25,351 nt of DNA from Ophiothrix spiculata (GCA_000969725.1 JXSR01S047236.1); one strand, 5' to 3'. Counted from the first letter of the stretch, positions 1 to 8,975 are shown. Translations and numbers: made by a program. Notes: generated by a model not told the origin, from the sequence alone.

Positions 1-59
1 GGAATTTTACAAACATGTTACTTTGCCTTACAATCTCAAGACATGTCTGTTATGCACTA

Positions 60-266
60 TTAATAGCGCAAATCATCACAGAGCCTCAGCACCATTGGTG
101 CTATTGTTGTAATATTCTTCTCCAAGATTCGACTATCCTCTGCTAGTGCTGCTGATTGCCTACCACTCAGAAGAATATTGTTTCTGGATTTCAATGCACC
201 CACTGCTTTATTACATCTGTTGCATAATTCAATGTAGGGGCAAACTTGCTTGCTCCACCAAAGCAT
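60..266 (-). CDS. possible coding exon, unknown product
   Basis: An open frame on the minus strand reads from an ATG at 266 to a TAA at 60, giving 68 residues. The composition looks protein-like, with balanced charged and hydrophobic residues and no low-complexity runs. It includes the stretches KQVCPYIELCNRCNKAVG and SGRQSAALAEDSRILEKN and ends CDDLRY. The frame stays open upstream of the ATG to about position 300, so it could be the last exon of a minus-strand gene or a fragment of a transposon protein. I see no clear splice acceptor just upstream. I do not recognise the family, and chance remains a real alternative at this length. Confidence 0.2.
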   Translation of the reverse strand: MLWWSKQVCPYIELCNRCNKAVGALKSRNNILLSGRQSAALAEDSRILEKNITTIAPMVLRLCDDLRY

Positions 267-269
267 CAA

Positions 270-550
270 AGCCGGGAAATTAGTAGGTTGGGAGGCGTAA
301 CGCTTAATGTACGGGGATACTGAACCAACTTAACTTGTTGAACGGAGCACCTTAAATGAGTTGTAAATAACATGTTCCACAACTCCATCTTATCTTTGAC
401 TGATTGTTATTTTTATTACAAATTACCTCCATTACATTTTTCTTCATTTGTTATGATTTCAGCAAACTCCAATAAGGTACAAAACCTTATGAAACCTAGG
501 GCTTCGAAACTTTCAACTTGATGGAAAAAAACATGGCATCTTACAGCACA
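270..550. other. no recognisable feature
   Basis: AT-rich sequence with no convincing reading frame, RNA gene or repeat that I can see. It lies between the possible exon and the GC-rich foldback. Confidence 0.4.
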
Positions 551-644
551 TATCATAGTCTCTCCCCCGACCCAATGCAATCCTACACTGAGGCAAGAGC
601 GCGAGGGCGGGAGTGCACCGAAGTCTGTGTAAGAGACCATGATA
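551..644. repeat. GC-rich foldback with short inverted arms
   Basis: The arms TATCATAGTCTCT (551-563) and AGAGACCATGATA (632-644) are inverted copies with one mismatch. They enclose about 68 bp that is much richer in G and C than its surroundings, including CTCCCCCGACC and GCGAGGGCGGGAG, which can partly pair. It could be a very short inverted-repeat transposon or a structured RNA. I compared it from memory with U1, U2, U4 and U5 snRNA and it matches none. A minus-strand reading frame at 416-673 runs through it but looks like a by-product of this structure. Confidence 0.4.
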
Positions 645-763
645 ACTACACAAAGTTTTAAAAAAACAAGCAAAGCCTATAAAAAATGCAACAGTTCAAA
701 GCCCTAAATTCCAAGGATCAATGATATAAAACAGAAAATGGCACCAACATGCAATAATGCGAT

Positions 764-817
764 CAGTGGCGGATTTAGGGTCGTGCAGAGGGATTGCTTG
801 CCCCCCCCCCCCCCCCT
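764..817. mobile_element. hAT-like terminal fragment with C17 run
   Basis: The sequence CAGTGGCGGATTTAGGG starts at 764 and is followed by an uninterrupted run of 17 C at 801-817. Ends of the form CAGNGGCGG, often with a nearby G or C homopolymer, are common in animal hAT-superfamily elements; this is recalled family knowledge. I found no matching inverted end nearby, so it is probably a solitary fragment. The homopolymer length may be unreliable in the assembly. Confidence 0.35.
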
Positions 818-1055
818 GTCAATTTGGCAAAATCAGCCTGATTTGGACAATTTTTGTACTGGCCATGGTTGCACATCAGTCCCTTTCTAAAATAAAGTCT
901 ACAAAGCTTAGGCATAGCTAAGCATCTCATAGATGACGATCAGACATACTCTCGCATAGAATGTCTCTCGGTTTATAGTTGTATGTGATATAAATACTTG
1001 TTACGGTGATAGCATGCTATTGGCATGATGTACTTATGATGAAACTGACCGGGTA

Positions 1056-1647
1056 ATGCCGAACCAGCTGGGAGCCACTGTACTGCTCATGTTGCGTTAT
1101 AAATATGTCTCTTACAACATGGATGGTTTAGCATGGCATGCTGATGGAGATTTCTTTGAGTCTGTGATATTGGACCAAATGACCCAAGTTAAACTGTTTG
1201 TTACATGTTTTGGCCTCGGATCATGCCTCTTCACATTATTATGTACCATGTGTATTGTATTAAGATCAAGTCGATCAATGGTTCAAGAACAAAAAGCTTT
1301 AACCAGATATCATTTTATGTTGACCAATAAATTCAACATGTACGTTGTAGTCTATGGGAGAAGCCACATTTGTTGAAAATTATGATAAAATTTATGAAGT
1401 TACCCATCAACCATGGGTTCAAAGCTTCACTGATGTCTTCCAAAATTGTAACCACCCATGCCTGTTGACAGATATCAAGTTTCTGACACATGACCTAAAT
1501 GCCGGTAAACCGGCTTATCTTGTATACAGTGCATGTACACGTGAGCCGGTATACCAGCTCGTCGGGTTCAAAGGGTTAATGTTTAGAGTTAGAAAAAAAT
1601 ATCTGAAAAGGAGGAAACCATTTACTAAACTACAATGGCCATCATGA
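1056..1647 (+). pseudogene. frameshifted reading frame for a membrane-protein-like product
   Basis: Two + strand frames abut and overlap by 23 bases. The first (1056-1376, 106 residues) has a hydrophobic segment at about residues 46-68 (LFVTCFGLGSCLFTLLCTMC) followed by RSSR, which reads as one membrane span with a basic cytosolic flank. The second (1354-1647, 97 residues, in the next frame) continues with soluble-looking sequence and ends in a very basic tail (RVRKKYLKRRKPFTKLQWPS). A single-base slip near 1340-1350 would join them into about 200 residues. The upstream frame is open only to a TGA at 1026-1028. The alternatives are a decayed gene, an assembly error, two exons (there is a TAG at 1348-1350, just before the second frame) or chance. 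I do not recognise the family. Confidence 0.3.
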
Positions 1648-2744
1648 TTTGGATATTATTTTTCATTTGAAAAAGTTTAAACGTGGTGCTTTACTGTTCA
1701 CTTATAAAACCACCGTCTAGCTAAATATCTTTTAGTGTAACACATTATCTTGTTTCTGTATGCAATTAACAGGCAAAATTTCATGTTCTACATTATATAA
1801 TAACAAAATTTCAAACCTAACCAAATGAGCTACAGTAGGGCACTATTGTTGATGGAAAACATGCCCCGATCAGTAGCATCATATAATGTGTCGTGATCTG
1901 TTCCATATCTCTCTGTCTATCAGACGTTATTGATGTAATGAAATTTAGATGTAAGCGACGGTTCAAAGGCATTAATCTTTTGGTTTTAAACAGGAAGGAT
2001 AGACTGGAGGGAATGTTGTTTTGATGGTATGGTGATGTCAGTCATAACGCAGACTGATCTCAATAAACACGTACTTGCATACCAGTGAATAAACGTGATG
2101 TACTGTGAAGTTGCATTAAGACATCGTTGCTTGCGTTGGTAGCCAGTTTTAGGTATACCAGATATTGTGGGTCTCTTTTTCGAATGTGCATCATAAGTGT
2201 ACTCTAAAATTCTGATATAGTGCAAATGTTTTTTTAAATTTTTTCTTGGGCTTAGAAGTTGTGACAAGTTATCGTCACTACTGATGTATGAAACAATCTA
2301 TAGCTATGGTCACATTACTTGTACAACCAGCTATGAACAACAGTGTAACAAGTAAATTTTGATCATTTTGAATGATTTTTTTAACAGCGACTATTTGCCA
2401 ATCTGCGTCCATAAACCATAAAAGGTTAGTACAAGATGGTTTTAACAAGTCAGTACTCTTGCCAGATGCAGGGCTGTTTGGAGGATAAATGACCATGTTT
2501 TTACATGTATCATGTTATCTGCTCAGTGAATTGGACCTATTGATGTTGTAGTTTTACATGCCTTTAAGCAAAATACAACATTTATACGGGATCAAAATTT
2601 TAGAGTATTTGAGTATAATCAAAGGACACAAATCAAGATGATCTTTGAAATAACAATTTGCTATCTTTGTTCACTTTTTATTTATATTGTTTTTTTGTTA
2701 ATATGTGTATTAACTTAATTTGACCTCATTGTTTTTCTTTTCAG
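1648..2744. other. non-coding flank 5' of the first kinase exon
   Basis: This stretch of about 1.1 kb is AT-rich. Two minus-strand open frames (1986-2267 and 2278-2496) look like chance frames. The last 20-30 bases, ending TTTTTCTTTTCAG, form the polypyrimidine tract and acceptor of the exon at 2745. The stretch is therefore at least partly intron of the kinase gene. Confidence 0.5.
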
Positions 2745-2864
2745 GATATCTCCAAGAGGCTATCTTTACCAGCTGATATGCAGCTTCCAGATGACTTCCT
2801 ACACAAGTATAGTCTTAGTCCTCCATTTGAAAAGATGAGTAGAAGATCACGGAGAGCGTCACTG
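2745..2864 (+). CDS. CDK16/17/18: PCTAIRE kinase, N-terminal regulatory exon
   Basis: This internal exon of 120 bases (40 codons, phase 0 at both ends) is bounded by TTTTCAG before 2745 and GTATGT from 2865. It starts DISKRLSLPADMQLPDDFL, continues HKYSLSPPF, and ends MSRRSRRASL. This is the segment just upstream of the kinase domain in CDK16/17/18, where vertebrate proteins have KRLSLPADIR and, near the end, a basic RRxSL site. From memory, the serine in the corresponding vertebrate CDK16 motif (Ser153) is phosphorylated by PKA and controls cyclin Y binding. The RRAS here matches that consensus. The exon joins in frame to 4696. Upstream exons with the start codon are not identifiable in this window. 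The paralogue (16, 17 or 18) cannot be assigned, and many invertebrates have one gene. Confidence 0.95.
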
Positions 2865-3068
2865 GTATGTCACAAACTGTATAGAGCATTTATAATTAAC
2901 GATTGTTGTCAAATTGCAAGCCTGCACAAATGAGGAATGTGTAACTGTCAATGATAGTTCGTCATGTGAGTTCAAGAAAGTCGTATCTGCAATGGCTGCC
3001 ATATGTTATATTTATTTAACACCTTGTCACAAAATTATGCAAAATCCATCTAAATAACTCTCCCATAT

Positions 3069-3137
3069 GTCAGTGGCTCTTGAAATAGTTCTCCAGGTGA
3101 TACTCTCACCTGAAGAACTAGTTCAAGAGCCACTGAC
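3069..3137. repeat. near-perfect 32-bp hairpin, 5-base loop
   Basis: The left arm (3069-3100, starting GTCAGTGGCTCTTGAA) and right arm (3106-3137, ending TTCAAGAGCCACTGAC) are inverted copies matching at 30 of 32 positions. The loop is TACTC. It sits inside an intron transcribed on the + strand, so the nascent transcript could fold into one 69-nt stem. The length is in the range of microRNA precursors, but the loop is short and the pairing tighter than usual. It could equally be a tiny foldback transposon or an RNA-editing substrate. Confidence 0.85.
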
Positions 3138-4143
3138 CCCTAGACTGGACATTTTACAGTTTGAAATGCAAATTTTTGACAAAGGGCAGCTATTGCAGAT
3201 CTCAACTTAATTGAACTCTCATGACAACTGTACTCTCATTAGCCCCTTAGAACTGGCATGTGTCTTGATATGTTCAAATTATGCCAGTAACAATTTCTTG
3301 GGTGGTAGAGTCATTTTCCCGAAATATTTTGCAATAAATCACTATGAAGCATTACTACCAATTATTCTGTCAATTACAGTCACACAGACAATGATTGGAA
3401 AGAGTATAAATCACATTTATACATACAATTTATAATTTTGCTTAAATGGCCAGTCAAATATCTATAGATACCTTTAATCAATTGGATGTTATCTACCAAA
3501 GATTGCTAGCGACGTAAGTAACTTCATCTGATATTTAACCACATATTGAACTCTCTATATTTTAACCAACATGGGACTGTGGAAAACATTTTAACGCAAT
3601 TAGCAGTAACATATAGTGGATGAGAAATTGGGTAGTTAAATATAGAATGTCATCAGTGCCAGTTAAAAAGATTATAGCCATATGTCGTACTCAAACATGA
3701 CGTCAGTGCAATGCAATCGGCATTTAGTCATAAATATAGATTAATTCACTTAATGGTGTCTGTCATATATTGGTATCTGTTTGTTTATTTTGGAATCTGA
3801 TTGTGTAGAATGTATTAAATTATGAATCTTCTTTCTCTTCAATTTTTGAATGATTATTGAAACAGTTTTGTTTATCAAGTAACTAGTTTGTTTATCAGGT
3901 AACCTGATCATTTGAGGGAATACATCACTACTGAATGATGGCTTGTGACAGAATTTCTGAAATATGTAAAAGTGTTATTTTAGAATAATTTTATACAGCC
4001 CCTAAGGCCTATAAGTGACAGATACTGATTTTGATGCTACATTCAAAGCATGCACATCTTGTTTAAAAATTGCAGTAGATGTTTATATAAACTTAAAGGA
4101 AATGTCAAATTACCTTGGTGTGGAATATTTTTATTTCACTTAG

Positions 4144-4658
4144 AAAGCGGTAGATATACTTCGTCATTTTTGTAGTTTGTAGACATATTCATTCAGAATT
4201 TTTCTCATGGTGATTGGTTTTTAAGAATGGTGTAAACTTTCATTCTGAATGAATATTTTCCCATGTACAATTTCACCTTTGTGTAAATCATAACCATCAT
4301 TGCAAGAAGAGATTAGCTTACCATGAATATATCTATGGCGTAGAATCAATATCAAACATTATACTCCCATGTACAATTTCACCTTTGTGTAAATCATAAC
4401 CATCATTGCAAGAAGAGATTAGCTTACCATGAATAGATCTATGGCGTAGAATCAATATCAAACATTATACTACCCAACAGTAAGCACTTGAAATTGTGCA
4501 ATGGGGTGAAAAAATAGGTCTCTATTTAATATATTCTCCATAATGTGAAAATCTAGAATGAAAATTCTCATTCAGAATTAACAGTTTACTCCATTCTTAA
4601 AAACCAATCAACATGAGAAAAATTCTGAATGAAAATGACGAAGTACACGTACCGCTTT
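4144..4658. mobile_element. non-autonomous element with ~90-bp terminal inverted repeats
   Basis: The left end begins AAAGCGGTAGATATACTTCG at 4144 and the right end closes CGTACCGCTTT at 4658. The inverted arms share TACTTCGTCATTTT, CATTCAGAATTTTTCTCATG and TGATTGGTTTTTAAGAATGG in the same order. The left arm has an extra 20 bases or so after CGTCATTTT. Flanking TA dinucleotides would fit a Tc1/mariner-type insertion, but the exact edge is uncertain by one or two bases. There is no coding capacity. The core holds a 106-bp tandem duplication. The right end lies only 37 bp upstream of the exon at 4696, immediately before its polypyrimidine tract. Confidence 0.85.
4260..4471. repeat. 106-bp tandem duplication inside the 4144-4658 element
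   Basis: Copy one (4260-4365) and copy two (4366-4471) both start CCCATGTACAATTTCACC and end CAAACATTATACT. Read base by base, the only difference I find is GAATATATCT versus GAATAGATCT. This near identity implies a recent duplication, or homogenisation, within an otherwise more diverged element. Confidence 0.92.
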
Positions 4659-4695
4659 AGTTGTATAATTTTTCTTTGTTCTTCTCTACCTGCAG

Positions 4696-4867
4696 TCAGA
4701 AATAGGGTTTGGGAAGATAGAGACGTACACCAAGTTAGACAAACTCGGGGAAGGTACCTATGCAACTGTGTTCAAAGGTAGAAGTCGACTCACAGAAAAC
4801 CTGGTGGCACTCAAAGAGATCAGGTTAGAACACGAGGAAGGGGCACCTTGCACTGCAATAAGAGAAG
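4696..4867 (+). CDS. CDK16/17/18: PCTAIRE kinase, glycine loop to PCTAIRE helix exon
   Basis: This internal exon of 172 bases enters in phase 0 after CTACCTGCAG and leaves in phase 1 at GAGAAG|GTGAGT (donor 4868). It encodes the N-lobe start of the kinase: [20 protein letters not shown], the glycine-rich loop [11 protein letters not shown], the ATP-anchoring lysine in [10 protein letters not shown], then [13 protein letters not shown]. The PCTAIRE sequence in the cyclin-binding C helix defines the CDK16/17/18 family and separates it from the PFTAIRE kinases CDK14/15. In vertebrates these membrane-associated kinases act with cyclin Y in neurite growth, vesicle traffic and sperm formation. The next expected exon, starting with an equivalent of VSLLKDLKHANIV, is absent to the window end. 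No key residue is missing in this part. Confidence 0.98.
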
Positions 4868-5923
4868 GTGAGTTGGAACGTATTCCGTGTGGAATTTGTC
4901 ATGTACAAACTGCGGGTTTTAAATTCGGGAGTCAATACCCTTTCTGATCATTTTGATAATCTGTGGCCATCATCTTGATCAGTACTGATTTTCCTTCTTA
5001 TAAATTCCATGTGTCCAGGGTATTAATTGAGGTGCTCAGGAATAATAGAACTTATGCTACATTGTAGATTTTGAAAAAAATTAAGTTTTGCAAATGGTAT
5101 TCAGCTTAGTATTTGGTTGTTCACAAACAAATGGCTTGAGGAGATGTAAGTGAGCATTTCAAGGCACTGACACCGTTATGGTGGATGACATATGGATACA
5201 CTGTAACACTTGATATAGAATTTTCATCAATATAAGGCATACAGCATTCTTATACCGAGTGCCTCAATTATCAAGATTACATTACAGAGAAGTGGCTTTA
5301 AGCTGGTATCATAGTATCTGTAGTGGTGGTACAACGTCACGATGACTTCAAAAATGTAAAGTGCCCAATCTCAACTGTGCCATCCTCCCTAAAGTCATTG
5401 AATTTAATTTTGATAACAACCCAAAATGAGACTTGCTACATTGGGACCATAGACTTTGTCATCTAGAGCAGCGGCATGCAACAAAGTGACAGCTGCTCTG
5501 AAGCGACCAAAATGATGTTGACCCTGTACTCTGGATTTTTGTTTACACTGTCCAATAAATTATTGTTTAGCCTATAGGTTTGCTGAGGTAAGAAGATCCT
5601 GTGGTAAGCAAGCCAAGGGGATAAATTGTTCATTTAAAATTATACTCTAAATTTCAAAACATTTACAATGGTATTGTAAACAGCGACGAGAGCTAAATTC
5701 CCACTCAGATGCAGACACTTGTATATATCAGCAAGCTTAAAAAATTATGCATGCATGCATGTGCCAGTGCTTTTGACGTGTGTTTTGAGTAAAATTTCAG
5801 GTTGAGTTTGACTATAAGTTGGAAGCAAGCAATAACCCAATGTGACTTTGAGGTTGAAATGCTAATGAAAATATCAGAGCAACAATATTGCACTTTGAAA
5901 CTAGTACCAGACTTTAAAACTAG
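4868..5923. other. intron sequence without recognisable features
   Basis: AT-rich sequence. A weak inverted similarity links AATTGAGGTGCTC near 5026 to GAGTGCCTCAATT near 5260. A short ATGC repeat lies near 5746-5762. The minus-strand frame at 5705-6010 runs into the next inverted repeat and is not credible as a gene. Confidence 0.4.
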
Positions 5924-6152
5924 TTCTATACTTTGATCAACACCAAATAGGCGGAACTCCTCACATCGTGCATTGATACAGATAACCGCGTGCGTAGCTA
6001 AACACGGCACAACTGCAGGAGACTCAGCGTGTGTTGTAACTGCGACTCGCGCATCAGTATCTACGGCGCATGTGTAGGTGGGTTTATGTTTACTTGCGGA
6101 TGAAGAGAAGCTTCACAATTCCCGCCTATTTAGTGTTGATCAAAGTATAGGA
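5924..6152. mobile_element. 229-bp inverted-repeat element, 31-bp arms
   Basis: The arms at 5924-5954 (core ATACTTTGATCAACACC, ending AAATAGGCGG) and 6122-6152 (starting CCGCCTATTTAGTG) are inverted copies matching at 29 of 31 positions. The interior is richer in CG dinucleotides than the neighbourhood (GATAACCGCGTGCG, GCGACTCGCGCATC). No target duplication is evident. It is probably a miniature inverted-repeat element of unknown family. Confidence 0.75.
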
Positions 6153-6561
6153 CTTTCAGTTACACACCTGAAGTAGATTTGATCAATTTTGGAGAATTAT
6201 AAATAAATATCAGAAATGAACAACCTGCTATCAATTGCACACCTACACACTATTTATGGATAATTGAAAGCAAAGACCTGTTATGAATGTGCTTGATATT
6301 CGGTAAAGGGCAATCAATCATGTGCAATTAATTGATCGTCAGAATTGAATGTGACCTAATTCCAGAAGCAAATTTAGAATCACACTTCTATCTTAGTCTA
6401 ATATGAATCATGTGTAACATTAATGCGCGATTATAATATTTTAAAACATGATTCTTTAGTTTGAGAGGATGTTTTCTAATATGTCTGAACTTGAAAAAAT
6501 ATGTAGAATGAAAGTGCATCTATATGTGTTGCATTGGTAGTCATCCTAAAGTAAAGATTTT

Positions 6562-6639
6562 AACTCTTGTTCGAAGCAGAAAATTGCAATTATGTGTTGC
6601 AAAATGCACAATTTTATTTTTGTGTTTGGAACAAGAGTT
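6562..6639. repeat. 78-bp hairpin with perfect 11-bp ends
   Basis: AACTCTTGTTC (6562-6572) pairs with GAACAAGAGTT (6629-6639). Inside, AAAATTG and CAATTTT can extend the stem. The right half shares GTGTTTGGAACAAGA with the tails of the 737-bp repeat units at about 8010 and 8750, so this is also a fragment of that repeat family. Confidence 0.7.
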
Positions 6640-6644
6640 TTAAA

Positions 6645-6830
6645 TACCCTGTCGATTGATTCATGATACTTATAGGAATACACTATGCATACATCCAACA
6701 ATCTCCTCTTGCACAAGGTGAGCTTAACGTATCTTTCGCCTCTTGCGTATATCTGCGCCTTTTAGCGCTTCTGTCGCACACTTTGTTCAAAATTTCAAGT
6801 GACTGTTAAAAAGAATTGAGTCCTTGACAA
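6645..6830. repeat. dispersed direct repeat, copy A
   Basis: It starts TACCCTGTCGATTGATTCAT and has a matching but diverged copy at 8976-9172. Shared blocks include CGCCTCTTGC, ATATCTGCGCCTT/CTGCGCCTG and TCAAGTGACT. The 6832-7293 element interrupts the sequence at its 3' edge. Confidence 0.75.
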
Positions 6831-6831
6831 A

Positions 6832-7293
6832 TACCCCGTTTACACTGGGCAAAAGTCGTAATCGATTTCACTTTTTAGATGAGTGTAAACAGGTACAAGT
6901 CACTTTAGATTGAATTCAAAAAGTCGAATTTGAAAGATGACTAAAAACATCTTTGTTTCAAATGAAATCGAATAAGTTGTAAAATTGGTAGTCGACTTTT
7001 AGCAGTGTAAACGCAAGTTGTAATCGATTTCTTGTTCAGTTTCTTCGCAATAACAACAAATTTAAAATCAACTTACTACCTTACTGACACGCACTGCGAC
7101 AGTTGCAGTTGTGCGATGTAAAAGGATGGTGATCTATGAGGGCGTAAACACCCAATTCATTTTTCTGAAAGCGACTTCAGAATCCGCTTCGGAATCGCTG
7201 CAGTGTAAACACTTACAAGTAGAATTAATTTAAAGTCGTCAACAGAAAATGAAATTAAATTTAATACGACTTTTGCCCTGTGTAAACGGGGTA
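6832..7293. mobile_element. GTGTAAAC-type inverted-repeat element
   Basis: The terminal repeats TACCCCGTTTACAC... (6832-6860) and ...GTGTAAACGGGGTA (7265-7293) match at 28 of 29 positions when inverted. If the outer TA is counted as the target duplication, this fits a TA-inserting element. The body repeats the GTGTAAAC word or a close variant near 6894, 7005, 7143 and 7203, often beside AAAGTCG, as if built from the termini. It has no coding capacity. A smaller element with similar ends lies at 21116-21317. Confidence 0.85.
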
Positions 7294-7340
7294 AAAGACT
7301 TGATTAATGATAGCATTGAGAAGATACCTTAACATATGTG

Positions 7341-8077
7341 TACGTCCTTGACTTTTCTGATGTACTATGAAACATCAAGGATGAATCAAATTAATGAAAC
7401 TTTGTACTTGTATTCGGTATTGATAATTGTCTTCTGTCCTTCACTTCCTGAAAAGTATGTTGATGACTTTCTTTTTACAAGAGTTTAGTCCAGATAATTG
7501 GGTTAAGTAATATGGTCTATACTTGTTTCATCCAATTTGTGTTTGTTTGAGGTATGAAGTATTTGTGGCAGTCAACGCATGATTGTGGGTTAAACTTGAT
7601 TGAATTATGTAATATTGATCGGCGGTTGCATATCTGAGAAGACTGCGGGTAATTTTGTTCTGGAGCAGTGAAATTCCCTCTGTGGACTAAACCAAGTCTG
7701 TTAGTCTAATTTATCAAATTGATAAATAGCTTTTGGGTATTAGCAGCCATTATTAACCTAATTTCAATATGAAGATGAATTTTATAAGATGCAAGAATTC
7801 CCTAAGCTCTTTTCAACTAGAACTTATTTATTTCTTTAAAAGGTCTATTACATCAAATTTCATCATATTTTGGAGCATATTTGTTCATTTTCAGTACTCT
7901 TTCTGTGACAATTATGTCTCATGTCTGTTGGAGCATGAATGTTCTGAACCAAATGATAAAAGGCGCATTTATGCATGAAGTTATACTTGAATGATAGGGG
8001 CACATTTTTGTGTTTGGAACAAGAATTAAATCTTCAAATTTTGATGTGTATCTTGTATTTTATGGCTATATCTCATT
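7341..8077. repeat. 737-bp tandem duplication, copy 1
   Basis: It starts TACGTCCTTGACTTTTCTGA and ends at the identical word in copy 2 at 8078. The two copies are highly similar over their full length, with scattered substitutions and single-base indels. The open frame at 7769-7978 also occurs in copy 2, but it reflects the shared DNA: it is rich in F, I and S as expected of T-rich DNA, and it ends at different places in the two copies. Confidence 0.92.
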
Positions 8078-8970
8078 TACGTCCTTGACTTTTCTGATGT
8101 ACTATGTCACATTTAGGATGAATCAAATTAATGAAACTTTGTACTTGTATTCCGTATTGATAATTGTCTACTGTCCTTCACTTCCTAACAAGTATGTTGA
8201 TGATTTTTTTTTTTTCAAGAGTTTAGTCCAGATAATTGGGTTAAGTAATATGGTCTATACTTGTTTCATCCAATTTGTGTTTGTTTTGAGGTATGAAGTA
8301 TTTGTGGCAGTCAACGCGTGTTTGTGGGTTAAACTTGATTGAATTATGTGATATTGATCGGCGGTTGCATATCTGAGCAGACTGCAGGTAATTTTGTTCT
8401 TGAACAGTGAAATGTCCTCTGTGGATTAAACCAAGTCTGTTAGTCTAATTTATGAAATTGATAAATAGCTTTTGGGTATTAGCAGCCATTATTAACCTAA
8501 TTTCAATATGAAGATGAATTTTTTAAGATGCAAGAATTTCAGCAGCTCTTTTCAACTGGAATTTATTTATTTCTTTAAAAGGTCTATTACATCCAATTTC
8601 ATCATATTTTGGAGCATATTTGTTCATTTTCAATACTCTTTCTATGACAATTATTTCTCATGTCTGTTGGAGCATAAATGTTTTGAACCAAATGATAGAG
8701 GAGCATTTATGCATGATGTTATACTTGAATGATAAGGGGACATTTTTTGTGTTTGGAACAAAAATCAAATCTTCAAATTTTGATGTATATTTCATATTCA
8801 GGCATGAGAATCTTACTGTTTAAACAGGAATTCCTGGTGTGTGTTTTTATGACCAAGTGTATGTTTTTTCCTGTGTTTTTAGCCTGTTTTCCTGTTTTTT
8901 CCACAATTTTCCTGGTTTTTTTCATGGAATTTCATTCTCATGCCTGCATATTTTATGGCTATATCTCATT
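8078..8970. repeat. 737-bp tandem duplication, copy 2, with insertion
   Basis: It repeats copy 1 from TACGTCCTTG to TATGGCTATATCTCATT. Removing the 148-bp insertion and one 6-bp target duplication leaves about 739 bp. A T-run near 8205 is longer than in copy 1. The open frames at 8010-8342, 8508-8732, 8620-8823 and 8729-8974 are non-coding shadows of this repeat and its insert. Confidence 0.92.
8799..8946. mobile_element. 148-bp insertion element with 6-bp target duplication
   Basis: The ends CAGGCATGAGAATC and CATTCTCATGCCTG are inverted. The element is flanked by CATATT at 8793-8798 and 8947-8952. Copy 1 of the surrounding duplication carries the uninterrupted site (TTGTATTTTATGGC), so the insertion limits are confirmed inside the window. 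The body is T-rich with repeated TTTCCTG words. I cannot assign the superfamily: 6 bp is shorter than the usual hAT duplication. Confidence 0.9.
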
Positions 8971-8975
8971 CTAGG

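Larger units (their letters stand above)
2865..4695 (+). other. kinase gene intron (phase 0)
   Basis: This 1831-bp intron has donor GTATGT at 2865 and acceptor CTCTACCTGCAG ending at 4695. It contains a near-perfect hairpin (3069-3137) and a full inverted-repeat element (4144-4658). Apart from those, 2865-3068 and 3138-4143 are AT-rich with nothing I can support as a gene. An open frame at 3211-3435 has no coding character. Confidence 0.9.

Noticed and set aside
416..673. Minus-strand 85-codon frame
   Set aside because: It spans the GC-rich foldback and owes its length to that composition. I see no recognisable motif.
1986..2496. Two consecutive minus-strand frames just upstream of the kinase exon
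   Set aside because: There are no splice signals or family features, and the composition is like surrounding non-coding DNA.
3211..3435. Plus-strand frame in the first intron
   Set aside because: It lacks an ATG start, splice context and protein-like conservation signals.
5746..5762. ATGC microsatellite as a Z-DNA site
   Set aside because: It is only about four repeat units, too short to be notable.
7769..8732. Similar open frames in both copies of the 737-bp repeat, taken as a duplicated small gene
   Set aside because: The similarity is explained by the DNA duplication. The frames are T-rich, end differently in each copy, and are degraded in the third copy.
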